Shown: positions 1-5,841, counted from the first letter of the stretch. The stretch is 8,919 nt of DNA from DASRPD01 sp035646535 (GCA_035646535.1 DASRPD010000125.1:1-8919); one strand, 5' to 3'. Notes: generated from the letters alone by a model not told the origin. Numbers and translations: made by a program.

Positions 1-69
1 TCGCCGGGGCGAGCGAAGATGTGTTGGCGGGCTAGGCCGTCGCGGTAGGACCTGGAATCTTCGCATCAG
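1..69. repeat. Left copy of 69-bp direct repeat flanking the IS
   Basis: This copy matches 1886-1954 in the same orientation at 66 of 69 positions; the mismatches are at 30, 33 and 48. Positions 1-20 are identical to the right end of the IS (1886-1905), and 57-69 are the left end of the IS. The three mismatches all fall in the intervening 36 bp (21-56). An 8-bp inverted repeat, GCGAAGAT (13-20) and ATCTTCGC (57-64), lies inside it. Because the match starts at base 1, the repeat may extend beyond the window. It could be a long target duplication or an IS-end/spacer/IS-end junction. Confidence 0.85.
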
Positions 70-106
70 GGGGCGTGTTGAGCGTCGGGCCGCGTATTAC
101 CCAGGT

Positions 107-1798
107 TCAGCGGGTGGGGGCGTAGGCGTCGAGGTCGAACAGGCGTTGTTGGGTCGGGGTCATGTCGGTGAGCATGTGGCGGGCGCGGGGCCGGCCGGTG
201 TCGCCTTGGTAGAGCAGGACGGTTTCTTGGATGCCGGCGAGGGTGGCGAGTAGTTCGCGGACGCTCATGGTGATCCCGGTGTTGGCGGCTTCGCGTCGCA
301 TGAGGTGGGCGACGGCGAGGGCGGCAACGCAGTAGAAGGCGTGGACACGGATCTTCTGGTCGGTCCAGTGGAACATGGGGCTGAACGACACGACGTGGGG
401 GTCTTTCATCTGGCGGAAGCCGGCTTCGACGTCGGCTTGGCTGCGGTAGCCGGCGATGACTTCGGCGATGGGCCAGTCGTCGTGGTCGGTGAACAGGACG
501 CGCTTGCCGAAGGTCTCTTCTTCGAGACGCTGTTGGGCTGCGGGGTCGATCGTCCAGGTGAGGCGGAGGGTGGCGGGGCGGGTGCCGGCGAGCTCCCAGG
601 TGATGACGCGGTCGAGCCAGCGGGGTCGGAGGATCTCCGCGATGTCGGCTTCGACCGCGGCGCGGGCGCGTCGTGTCTTGCCGCGGGCGAGACGCTCCGC
701 GAGTTCGGTGAGGCGACGGTTGGCTTTGGTGAGCGTCTGCGCGAACCCGCGTGTCTGCGCGTCATGAAACGTGGCCGAGTGGGTGACGACCACGCGGCGT
801 TCGGCGCCGAGCGCGTCAGCTGTCGCTTCGAACGCGGTGACGCCCGGGAAGCGTTGTTCGTCGATGATGGTGTAGCGGCGGGCGGGCACGGCGAGCAGGT
901 CGGGATGGTTCGACGGGACGAGCGAGCCGACGAAGTGCAGCCCGGCGGCTTCGATGACCTGTTGGTTGGCGGCAGAGTCCATGCCGGCGTCGTAGACCAC
1001 CGTCAGCCCGTCGCCGTCGCCGTCGCCGTCGGCGGCGAGGGCACCGAACCGGGCGGATAGCTCGCCGATCACCGTCGCGAACTGGGTGACGTCGGGCCGG
1101 TTGCCCGCATAGGTGTGCGAGCAGATCGGCACGCCACCATCGGCGGTCACGACCAGGCCCAACCCGACGAGTCGCAGATCGACCCGTCCCTGCTTGGCGT
1201 GGCCGCGCTGGGCGATCGTGTTGCGCTCGTCGGCCGAGTCGACGAACGTCGCGAAGTTGGTCATGTCCAACACCAACCCGGCCAGATCGAGCCCATATTC
1301 GGTGACCATGGCCGCGGCCAGGCGTCGTTCGCACTCGATCAGTTGGCCCGCCGACGACGCGTCCATCGCGTCCCAGAACCGGCGGTGATCCAACGCCGCT
1401 GCGGACACGCGCACCCAACGCGACCCGCCAGTCGTCGACCACCAGTCGGCGAATGCCAGCTTCGAGCACGGCGCCACCACCCGATTCGCGACCGCCAACG
1501 CCATGTAGGTCCCGACCGACGCCGCCGCGTCGCCCCGGCGCGGGCCCACGACGTCGTCGACGATGCCGGCGAGGTCGAGCCGCTCGAGGACCGACCACAC
1601 CGCGGCCAGATCGCCGAAGCCACGGTGCCGCGTACGTGCCGGCTCACCCACCGCCGCGCCGCTCAGCCGCTTGGCGATCTCCTCCGCCGAACCCAGATAC
1701 TGCTGGGACACGATCCTGGGCTTGCCACCCACCCGGGCCGACTCCACCAGGTAGTAATACGTCCGGTTGCCCTGCTTCTTCCCCACAATCGAAGCCAT
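107..1798 (-). CDS. IS1634-family (IS4-like) DDE transposase
   Basis: This 563-residue protein cuts and joins the IS ends. Its N-terminus, MASIVGKKQGNRTYYYLVES, is typical of the family. The frame stays open up to 1951, but that extension runs through the IS end and flanking repeat, so ATG at 1798 is the likely start. The RNase-H-like catalytic triad can be assigned: Asp178 in LVLDMTNFATF, Asp270 in VVYDAGMDS, and Glu458 in YRSQADVEAGFRQMK. The last stretch is the IS4-type Y-(2)-R-(3)-E-(6)-K signature with Gln in place of Arg. An acidic Asp-Gly repeat (residues 257-264) directly precedes the second catalytic Asp. Length, motifs and lack of frameshift suggest an active or recently active element. 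No Shine-Dalgarno is seen. Confidence 0.95.
   Translation of the reverse strand: MASIVGKKQGNRTYYYLVESARVGGKPRIVSQQYLGSAEEIAKRLSGAAVGEPARTRHRGFGDLAAVWSVLERLDLAGIVDDVVGPRRGDAAASVGTYMALAVANRVVAPCSKLAFADWWSTTGGSRWVRVSAAALDHRRFWDAMDASSAGQLIECERRLAAAMVTEYGLDLAGLVLDMTNFATFVDSADERNTIAQRGHAKQGRVDLRLVGLGLVVTADGGVPICSHTYAGNRPDVTQFATVIGELSARFGALAADGDGDGDGLTVVYDAGMDSAANQQVIEAAGLHFVGSLVPSNHPDLLAVPARRYTIIDEQRFPGVTAFEATADALGAERRVVVTHSATFHDAQTRGFAQTLTKANRRLTELAERLARGKTRRARAAVEADIAEILRPRWLDRVITWELAGTRPATLRLTWTIDPAAQQRLEEETFGKRVLFTDHDDWPIAEVIAGYRSQADVEAGFRQMKDPHVVSFSPMFHWTDQKIRVHAFYCVAALAVAHLMRREAANTGITMSVRELLATLAGIQETVLLYQGDTGRPRARHMLTDMTPTQQRLFDLDAYAPTR
1008..1031. repeat. (CCGTCG)4 hexanucleotide tandem repeat inside transposase
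   Basis: Four perfect copies of CCGTCG encode, on the minus strand, Asp-Gly repeated four times (transposase residues 257-264), six residues before catalytic Asp270. In-frame hexamer repeats can gain or lose units without breaking the frame. This one probably sits in a loop before the catalytic strand. Confidence 0.9.
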
Positions 1799-1804
1799 GT
1801 ATAG

Positions 1805-1810
1805 GTAATA
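1805..1810 (-). promoter_or_regulatory. Possible -10 box of the transposase gene
   Basis: On the minus strand TATTAC ends 6 nt before the transposase ATG, in the most AT-rich patch of the element. It matches TATAAT at 4 of 6 positions but lacks the final T. The spacing matches the leaderless pattern of the chromosomal genes in this window. No convincing -35 is visible. An alternative pair, TTGTTA-17-CTATAC, would start transcription inside the gene. Confidence 0.3.
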
Positions 1811-1870
1811 CAACAACGCGCTAACAATCGCGAGCACTCTCGTCCGACACACGCGCTGGTCAGCAACGTA

Positions 1871-1899
1871 GAGCACCTTGGGTGCTCGCCGGGGCGAGC
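1871..1899. repeat. Two overlapping hairpins at the IS right end
   Basis: GAGCACC (1871-1877) pairs with GGTGCTC (1881-1887) around a 3-nt loop. GCTCGCC (1884-1890) pairs with GGCGAGC (1893-1899) around a 2-nt loop. The four bases GCTC at 1884-1887 belong to both stems, so only one can form fully. The structures lie upstream of the transposase gene, where they could block read-through transcription from outside or serve as a transposase-binding subterminal site. A partial copy of the second hairpin is at 1-14. Confidence 0.55.
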
Positions 1900-1954
1900 G
1901 AAGATGTGTTGGCGCGCCAGGCCGTCGCGGTACGACCTGGAATCTTCGCATCAG
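1886..1954. repeat. Right copy of 69-bp direct repeat flanking the IS
   Basis: This copy matches 1-69 in direct orientation (66/69). It contains the IS right end (1886-1905), a 36-bp spacer (1906-1941) with a GGCGCGCC palindrome at 1911-1918, and 13 bp identical to the IS left end (1942-1954). The match then breaks, so any following IS copy would be reduced to its terminal 13 bp. From 1955 to about 2089 I see no gene. Confidence 0.85.
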
Positions 1955-2004
1955 AGGCCTATTTCCAAGAAACTTTCCAGTGGCCCAAGATCAGCTCGAG
2001 CCGA

Positions 2005-2024
2005 TAGCCCGGAAACTCGGGCTA
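2005..2024. repeat. Hairpin upstream of the phosphodiesterase gene
   Basis: TAGCCCG (2005-2011) and CGGGCTA (2018-2024) form a perfect 7-bp stem with a 6-nt loop, about 65 bp before the putative transcription start at 2102. It lacks a T-run, so it is not a typical intrinsic terminator. An operator site or chance are both possible. Confidence 0.35.
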
Positions 2025-2089
2025 GCTTCGCTCAGCGGGGTCGACAGCTCGAAGGCCGGCTGCGTCGTCGCCGACGAGCCGTGGCCGCC

Positions 2090-2095
2090 TACCGT
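2090..2095 (+). promoter_or_regulatory. Putative leaderless -10 box (TACCGT) of the phosphodiesterase gene
   Basis: TACCGT fits TANNNT and ends 6 nt before the ATG at 2102, which would make the ATG the transcription start. No Shine-Dalgarno is present, consistent with a leaderless mRNA. The same hexamer precedes the VOC gene. No -35 is recognisable. Confidence 0.5.
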
Positions 2096-2101
2096 CTGGC
2101 C

Positions 2102-2827
2102 ATGATCGATACCCAGGTGATCGCCCATCGAGGCGCCCGTCGCCAGGCGCCGGAGAACACCGTCGGCGCGTTCGTGGTCGCCCGGCGGCTCGGGGCAGAC
2201 GGCGTGGAGCTGGACGTCCATCGCACCGCCGACGATCGGCTCGTGGTCCATCACGATGCCGAGGAACCGTCGCTCGGCGTGCTGGCGCACCGGACGCTGG
2301 CCGAGATCCAGGCGGTCCGCTCGGACGTGCCCGAGCTCGACGCCGTGCTGGACGTGTGCGTGGGGCTGCTCGTCAACGTGGAGATCAAGAACTCGGTCGG
2401 TGACGAGGACCACGATCCGACGTGTCGTGCCGCCGATCTCCTGGCGCAGCGCCTCGCCGATCGAGGTGGTGTCGACGTCGTCCTGGTGTCGTCGTCCGAC
2501 CTCGCCACGATCGACCGGGTCAAGGTCCTCGCCCCGGACCTGCCGACCGGGTTGCTCACCGTCGGCGCCGACCCGCTCGTCGCGCTGGAGACGGCGCGCC
2601 GCCACGGGCACCAAGCGCTTCACCCTGACGCGTGGTCGTTGGCCGACGGCGCGGCCGCGCCGCTCGTGCAGGCCGCACGCGAGGTAGGTGTGCTGGTCAA
2701 TACCTGGACGGTGAACGAGGCCGACTACATGGTGGAGCTGGCTGAGGCCGGCGTTGACGGGCTCATCACCGACGTGCCCGACATCGCGCTCACGGCGTTG
2801 GGCCGGGAACCGGGACCACCAGGTTGA
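2102..2827 (+). CDS. Glycerophosphodiester phosphodiesterase (GDPD family)
   Basis: This 241-residue cytoplasmic protein, without a signal peptide, should hydrolyse glycerophosphodiesters to glycerol-3-phosphate and an alcohol in phospholipid turnover. The TIM-barrel GDPD pattern is complete: His9-Arg-Gly, APENT (16-20), Glu36 and Asp38 in VELDV, His51 in VVHHD, Glu94 and Lys96 in NVEIKN, NTWTVN around Trp202, and the terminal GVDGLITDVPD. About 240 residues is normal for bacterial single-domain members. The frame is open back to 1904, but family homology begins at the ATG at 2102. The 3' end overlaps the convergent lipid kinase gene by 38 bp, so the two transcripts are antisense at their ends. 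Both proteins act on glycerolipid substrates. Confidence 0.92.
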   Translation: MIDTQVIAHRGARRQAPENTVGAFVVARRLGADGVELDVHRTADDRLVVHHDAEEPSLGVLAHRTLAEIQAVRSDVPELDAVLDVCVGLLVNVEIKNSVGDEDHDPTCRAADLLAQRLADRGGVDVVLVSSSDLATIDRVKVLAPDLPTGLLTVGADPLVALETARRHGHQALHPDAWSLADGAAAPLVQAAREVGVLVNTWTVNEADYMVELAEAGVDGLITDVPDIALTALGREPGPPG

Positions 2828-3722
2828 GCGCCGTCGGGTCGTAGCTGAGGTCGAGCCGTTCGGTCAGACCGAGGAACTCACCATCGGCCTGCCAGGGGAA
2901 CGCTCCGAGGCCGACGATGGCCAGTCGATCGAGGTTCACGCGGTGCACAGTCGACGGGTTGCGACGCAGCATTCGACCCGACGCGAGCGCGGATCCGGCC
3001 AACGCAAGAAATGTCGGCGTGTGCCGTGTCCGGATCACTGTGAGCCCGAGCGCGGTGTCGAGTCCCGTCTCCGGAGACACCTGGATGCGTCGGCTGCCGA
3101 AGAACGTGTACGGCGACGTCTTCGAGACGATGGCGAAGATGCCACCTTCGATCGTCTCCTCACCGGGCAGCTCGACCCGAAAGCGCGGATGGCCGTGGTC
3201 GTACTCGCGTACCCAGGTCGCGACGGCGGCCGTCGCGAAGAGGGGGTGTCCGACGTAGCGCTTCAGTCGATGCCGACGCTCGACTCGCTCGACGACCGCG
3301 GCGTCGAACCCGACACCGACGTGGAAGAGGAAGTGCCGATCGTTCGCGATGCCGAGCCCGACCCGGCGGGTCGACCGCGCGCTGAGCGATTCCAGGAGCT
3401 GCGCGGTCGCGTCGACCGCGTCGCGCGCCACGCCGATCGTGCGTACGTACACGTTCGTCGAGCCTCCCGGCAGCGGCGCCAATGCGGTCTCGGTGCCGGC
3501 CAGGCCGTTGGCGGCCTCGTTGAGGGTCCCGTCGCCGGCGAGGACGGCCACCACGTCGACCTCGCGCGCCGCGGCGTCGGCGGACAGCTTGCCGGCATGC
3601 CCGCGGTCGGAGGTCTCCACGATGTCGAGGTCGTGATCGGCGCGCAGCGCCGTCTCGATGACCGCTCGTTTCTGGGCGGTCACCGAGGACGCGATCGCGT
3701 TCACGATCAACAGGACTCGCAC
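2790..3722 (-). CDS. Diacylglycerol kinase family lipid kinase (DAGK catalytic domain)
   Basis: This 310-residue protein starts at GTG 3722 (VRVLLIVN). It belongs to the DAGK/sphingosine-kinase/NAD-kinase-like fold, which transfers ATP phosphate to lipid hydroxyls at the inner membrane face. The nucleotide motif GDGTLNEAANGL (63-74) is canonical. The second motif reads LPGGSTNVYVRTIG (84-97) where DgkB-type enzymes have a GTGND-like sequence. The C-terminal domain ends with the typical WQADGEFLG turn. Asn8 after the first strand is conserved. The frame is open far upstream to 4817, but that part is shadow of other genes, and homology starts at the GTG. A TACCCT box 7 nt upstream suggests a leaderless mRNA. 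The exact lipid substrate cannot be read from sequence. Confidence 0.88.
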   Translation of the reverse strand: MRVLLIVNAIASSVTAQKRAVIETALRADHDLDIVETSDRGHAGKLSADAAAREVDVVAVLAGDGTLNEAANGLAGTETALAPLPGGSTNVYVRTIGVARDAVDATAQLLESLSARSTRRVGLGIANDRHFLFHVGVGFDAAVVERVERRHRLKRYVGHPLFATAAVATWVREYDHGHPRFRVELPGEETIEGGIFAIVSKTSPYTFFGSRRIQVSPETGLDTALGLTVIRTRHTPTFLALAGSALASGRMLRRNPSTVHRVNLDRLAIVGLGAFPWQADGEFLGLTERLDLSYDPTALNLVVPVPGPTP

Positions 3723-3729
3723 CGGGCTC

Positions 3730-3735
3730 AGGGTA
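3730..3735 (-). promoter_or_regulatory. Putative leaderless -10 box (TACCCT) of the lipid kinase gene
   Basis: On the minus strand TACCCT is followed by 7 nt and then the GTG start at 3722. It shares its first two bases (TA, 3734-3735) with the opposite-strand box of the uracil-DNA glycosylase gene. No Shine-Dalgarno precedes the GTG. Confidence 0.5.
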
Positions 3736-3739
3736 GCGT
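3734..3739 (+). promoter_or_regulatory. Putative leaderless -10 box (TAGCGT) of the uracil-DNA glycosylase gene
   Basis: TAGCGT is followed by 7 nt and then ATG at 3747. Together with the minus-strand TACCCT it forms a back-to-back pair centred on a shared TA step, each box exactly 7 nt from its start codon. Transcription of one gene would have to compete with the other for the same few bases. Confidence 0.5.
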
Positions 3740-3746
3740 CGCCGGG

Positions 3747-4460
3747 ATGGGCGCTCGCGGTGGTGCCGGCCTTGCAGGCCTCGGCGACGAGATCACGCGC
3801 TGTCGAGCGTGCCCTCGACTCGTTTCGTGGCGTGAGCAGGTCGCGAGGGAGCGACGAGCGGCCTACCGTCACGAGGAGTACTGGGGTCGGCCGGTCCCAG
3901 GTTTCGGAGACCCTGACGCCCGCATCGTCGTGGTCGGTCTGGCACCGGCCGCGCACGGCGCGAACCGGACCGGGCGCATGTTCACCGGTGATCGCTCCGG
4001 CGAGTGGCTCTACCGGGCGCTCTTTCGCGCCGGGCTCGCAAATCAGGCAGAGTCGACTGACCGGAACGACGGGCTGGCGCTGGCCGACGCGTACGTGAGT
4101 GCCGCGGTGCGCTGCGCACCGCCGGCCAACCGCCCGACGCCGGCAGAGCGGGACCGCTGCGCGTCGTTCATGACCCGCGAGCTCGGTCTGCTCGAACACG
4201 CCCGCGTCCTGATCGCGTTGGGCGGCTTCGGTTACGAGGCCCTCTGGCGGGTGCTGCGCGACACCGGCGTCGAGCTTCCGCGTCGACGTCCGCGGTTCGC
4301 GCATCTGGCCGAGGTCCACACCGCGCGCGTGGCGATCGTGTGCTCGTACCACCCGAGCCAGCAGAACACCTTCACGGGCCGGCTCACCGAGCCCATGTTC
4401 GATGCAGTGTTCACGCGGGCGCGTGAGCTCGCCGAGTGCGCCACGTCGACCGGGTCGTAG
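3747..4460 (+). CDS. Uracil-DNA glycosylase family 5 (UdgB-type, Fe-S)
   Basis: This 237-residue enzyme should excise uracil (and, in known UdgB proteins, other deaminated bases) from DNA to start base-excision repair. Cys19 and Cys22 in CRACPRLVSWRE, with Cys123 and Cys138, fit the four ligands of the Fe-S cluster of family 4/5 glycosylases. Motif GLAPAAHGANRTGRMFTGD starts at residue 64 and lacks the polar water-activating residue of families 1-4, a UdgB hallmark. HPSQQNTFTG (202-211) is the DNA-intercalation/His motif. YWGRPVPGFGDP precedes the first core strand, as in UdgB. ATG 3747 gives the expected N-terminus, although the frame is open upstream to 2754. It diverges from the lipid kinase with 24 bp between start codons and converges with the VOC gene. 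Confidence 0.93.
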   Translation: MGARGGAGLAGLGDEITRCRACPRLVSWREQVARERRAAYRHEEYWGRPVPGFGDPDARIVVVGLAPAAHGANRTGRMFTGDRSGEWLYRALFRAGLANQAESTDRNDGLALADAYVSAAVRCAPPANRPTPAERDRCASFMTRELGLLEHARVLIALGGFGYEALWRVLRDTGVELPRRRPRFAHLAEVHTARVAIVCSYHPSQQNTFTGRLTEPMFDAVFTRARELAECATSTGS

Positions 4461-4525
4461 GGCGGCCCCGCAGACGTTCGAGCCGACGCGCGCCACCTGG
4501 TCGCCGAATGGAGTGACGGGCTCCT

Positions 4526-4891
4526 TCACGTATACGAGGCGACCTCGTAGCAGATGTGGTCGTAGTCGAAGAAGTAGAAGCGGCGACCGGGTTCGACTTC
4601 GTCGTGGTTGAAAGTCTCGATCTCGCAGTCGTGCACTCGTCGAACGACCTTGTCGAGGTCCTCGACGAGCACGCCGATGTGAGCCACGGGCCGGTCGTAG
4701 CCGTTGAAGTCGGACTGGTCCGCCGGTCGGGTGTGCAGCGAGAGGTAGGTGTCGTCGGTGCCGACGTGGATGCACTCGCCCTCGAACATCGACTCGCCGC
4801 TCCAGCGGGTGTGCCAATCGAACAGCCGCTCGAAGAGGTCGGCGGTGCGGCGTGGGTTCTTGACGCTGAGATTCACGTGTTCGAGGTCCAT
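4526..4891 (-). CDS. VOC-superfamily (glyoxalase/bleomycin-resistance fold) protein
   Basis: This 121-residue single-module protein carries two beta-alpha-beta-beta-beta repeats: MDLEHVNLSVKNP to YLSLHT, and PVAHIGVLVEDL to ICYEVASYT. His5, His71 and Glu116 occupy the usual VOC metal-ligand positions, so it probably binds a divalent metal as a dimer. Members include glyoxalase I, dioxygenases and bleomycin-type resistance proteins; the sequence does not single out a substrate. The start at ATG 4891 is supported by homology beginning there and by a promoter 7 nt upstream; the frame is open to 5011 without family similarity. The last codons lie in a 7-bp hairpin (4533-4549). It is convergent with the glycosylase gene, 65 bp away. 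Confidence 0.88.
   Translation of the reverse strand: MDLEHVNLSVKNPRRTADLFERLFDWHTRWSGESMFEGECIHVGTDDTYLSLHTRPADQSDFNGYDRPVAHIGVLVEDLDKVVRRVHDCEIETFNHDEVEPGRRFYFFDYDHICYEVASYT
4533..4549. repeat. Hairpin at the 3' end of the VOC gene
   Basis: TACGAGG (4533-4539) and CCTCGTA (4543-4549) form a perfect 7-bp stem with a 3-nt loop, inside the last codons of the VOC gene and facing the end of the glycosylase gene. No T-run follows on either strand. It could help end transcription from both sides of this convergent pair, but it also encodes protein, so chance remains possible. Confidence 0.35.
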
Positions 4892-4898
4892 GCGAGCC

Positions 4899-4929
4899 AC
4901 GGTAGAACCTCGAGTCATGTTGAGGTCAA
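4899..4929 (-). promoter_or_regulatory. Putative promoter of the VOC gene (TTGACC-19-TACCGT)
   Basis: On the minus strand TTGACC (4929-4924) is followed by 19 nt, TACCGT (4904-4899), 7 nt and ATG 4891. This is the only TANNNT box in the window with a recognisable -35 element, though the spacing is long. No Shine-Dalgarno lies before the ATG, so a leaderless transcript is likely. A small dyad, ACCTC/GAGGT, spans the spacer and could bind a regulator. Confidence 0.5.
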
Positions 4930-4955
4930 GCTTCTTTTCCCCAGCGGAGACACCC

Positions 4956-5144
4956 ATGAAGGAAGGCGTGACGATCAGGGAGGTCGCGGCGCGGGTCGGG
5001 CTCGCATCCATGGCGCTGCGGGTACCGAGCGAGCGGTCCTGTCATTCCGAGGCTTCAGCCGATCGGGCGGTGACGCGCGTCGCGAAGTCGACCACGCGGG
5101 CCTCGAGCTCGGCATGGTCGTCGTCGAGCGTCGCGACGTGGTAG
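4956..5144 (+). pseudogene. Possible remnant of a LacI-family regulator (HTH start)
   Basis: From ATG 4956, preceded by GGAG at a 6-nt spacing, the frame begins MKEGVTIREVAARVGLASMA. The part VTIREVAARVG is a very good match to the first helix of LacI-type DNA-binding domains. The next segment, LASMALRV, resembles their recognition helix with one residue missing. After about 29 residues the frame runs into the antisense of the alpha/beta hydrolase gene (its stop is at 5042) and no longer resembles a regulator. I read it as a truncated relic; a short real peptide or coincidence is possible. It stands divergent to the VOC gene, the usual position for a local regulator. Confidence 0.3.
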
Positions 5145-5827
5145 CTCCGGCTCAGCACCATCCGCTCGACCGGTCCGCCGACGACCGCCGCGAAGTGCGC
5201 GCTCGACTCGGGCGGGACCACATGGTCCTGCTCGCTCACGATGACGAGCGACGGGCAGTGGATGGCGGGGAGGCAGGCCTGCAGCTCGTCGAGAGCATCG
5301 AACAGTGAGAGCAGGCTCCGCAGAGGAACCTCCGGGTAGGCCAGCTCGGTCTCGTTCGGGTCGGCGATGTCGTTGCCGGGGCCCGGGATGCGCGTCTGGC
5401 CTTGGGCGAGCGCGCCTTCGAGCCCGGCACGCACAGCCGGGTCGGCGGACGCCAGCGCGCCGTTGATCATCACCAGTGCGGCGATCTCGGGATGGCGTGC
5501 CGCGAGCCACGCGGCGAGGGTCGCGCCCATGGAAAGCCCGATCACGACCACCTCGGTACAGCGGGTAGCCAGCTGCGAGTAGGCGTGGTCGGCCGCGGCC
5601 GACCAGTCCGCGAATGACGTGGTCGCCATGTCATCCACCGACGTGCCGTGCCCGGGCAGCCGAGGGAGCTCGACCGAGAACCCGGCCTCGGCCAGCGACC
5701 GGGCGAGCCCTCGCATCGATTGCGGTGAGCCGGTGAGACCGTGCAGGACCAGTGCACCATGCGCTCCGCCGTCGGCGGAGAACGGCTCGGCGCCGTCGAG
5801 AACCTCGAGGCCGTGATCGGTGTGCAT
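5042..5827 (-). CDS. Alpha/beta hydrolase (Est30/monoglyceride-lipase-like carboxylesterase)
   Basis: This 261-residue protein without a signal peptide should hydrolyse carboxylic esters, probably of lipids or short-chain substrates. The oxyanion-hole turn LVLHGLTGSPQSM (26-38) and the strand ELPRLPGHGTS are typical of the Est30/monoacylglycerol lipase group. The nucleophile elbow GLSMG places Ser99 as the nucleophile, with Asp201 in VSEQDHVVP and His230 in SYHVATLD completing the triad. A lid-like insert lies at about 125-185. The frame extends to 6163, but homology starts just after ATG 5827. A CACAAT box 6 nt upstream and the lack of a nearby Shine-Dalgarno suggest a leaderless start. An inverted repeat (5842-5869) covers the region expected for the -35. 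An exact substrate cannot be assigned. Confidence 0.9.
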   Translation of the reverse strand: MHTDHGLEVLDGAEPFSADGGAHGALVLHGLTGSPQSMRGLARSLAEAGFSVELPRLPGHGTSVDDMATTSFADWSAAADHAYSQLATRCTEVVVIGLSMGATLAAWLAARHPEIAALVMINGALASADPAVRAGLEGALAQGQTRIPGPGNDIADPNETELAYPEVPLRSLLSLFDALDELQACLPAIHCPSLVIVSEQDHVVPPESSAHFAAVVGGPVERMVLSRSYHVATLDDDHAELEARVVDFATRVTARSAEASE

Positions 5828-5833
5828 GGGACC

Positions 5834-5839
5834 ATTGTG
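5834..5839 (-). promoter_or_regulatory. Possible leaderless -10 box (CACAAT) of the hydrolase gene
   Basis: On the minus strand CACAAT precedes the ATG at 5827 by 6 nt. It matches TATAAT at 4 of 6 positions but lacks the first T. The spacing agrees with the TANNNT boxes elsewhere in this window. The only Shine-Dalgarno-like sequence (AGGAG) is about 25 nt from the ATG, too far to serve it. Confidence 0.35.
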
Positions 5840-5841
5840 CC

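Larger units (their letters stand above)
57..1905 (-). mobile_element. IS1634-family insertion sequence, complete
   Basis: A single intact transposase gene fills the element, which is about 1.85 kb and within the usual size of IS1634-family elements. I place the ends at an 8-bp terminal inverted repeat, ATCTTCGC at 57-64 and GCGAAGAT at 1898-1905. The inverted match continues weakly inward (TC, then GGCG). The sequences just outside these ends, 21-56 and 1906-1941, are direct repeats of one another (33/36), as expected for a target duplication. The alternative is an element from about 70 to 1885 with a 69-bp duplication but no clear terminal inverted repeat. IS1549 and IS1634 of this family are known for long, variable duplications. 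The ends are inferred; the transposase is certain. Confidence 0.65.

Noticed and set aside
1..69. Integron attC site or structured RNA, suggested by the inward dyad in the repeat
   Set aside because: No attC core (GTTRRRY/RYYYAAC pair) is present and there is no cassette array or integrase. The dyad is better explained as IS terminal inverted repeats.
305..1060. A 251-codon open frame on the plus strand inside the transposase gene
   Set aside because: It is antisense to a well-supported transposase, has low-complexity Gly/Ala/Asp/Arg composition, and shows no recognisable domain. Such shadows are common in GC-rich DNA.
1799..1951. An extended transposase N-terminus starting at 1951
   Set aside because: The extra 51 residues run through the IS end, the hairpins and the flanking repeat. 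Family similarity begins at MASIVGKKQGN (ATG 1798).
1990..2050. A tRNA-like stem-loop near the hairpin at 2005-2024
   Set aside because: There is no acceptor stem, no GTTCGA-type T-loop and no cloverleaf; only one 7-bp hairpin can be drawn.
2754..4460. A 568-residue plus-strand protein
   Set aside because: The first 331 residues are antisense to the lipid kinase gene. Glycosylase homology begins near ATG 3747.
2790..4817. A 675-residue minus-strand protein
   Set aside because: Only its last 310 residues resemble a lipid kinase. The first 365 are antisense to the uracil-DNA glycosylase and read through the divergent promoter.
4749..5144. A 131-codon plus-strand gene starting at 4749
   Set aside because: Its first half is antisense to the VOC gene. 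Only the part from ATG 4956 has any similarity (LacI-like), so it is listed as a possible remnant.
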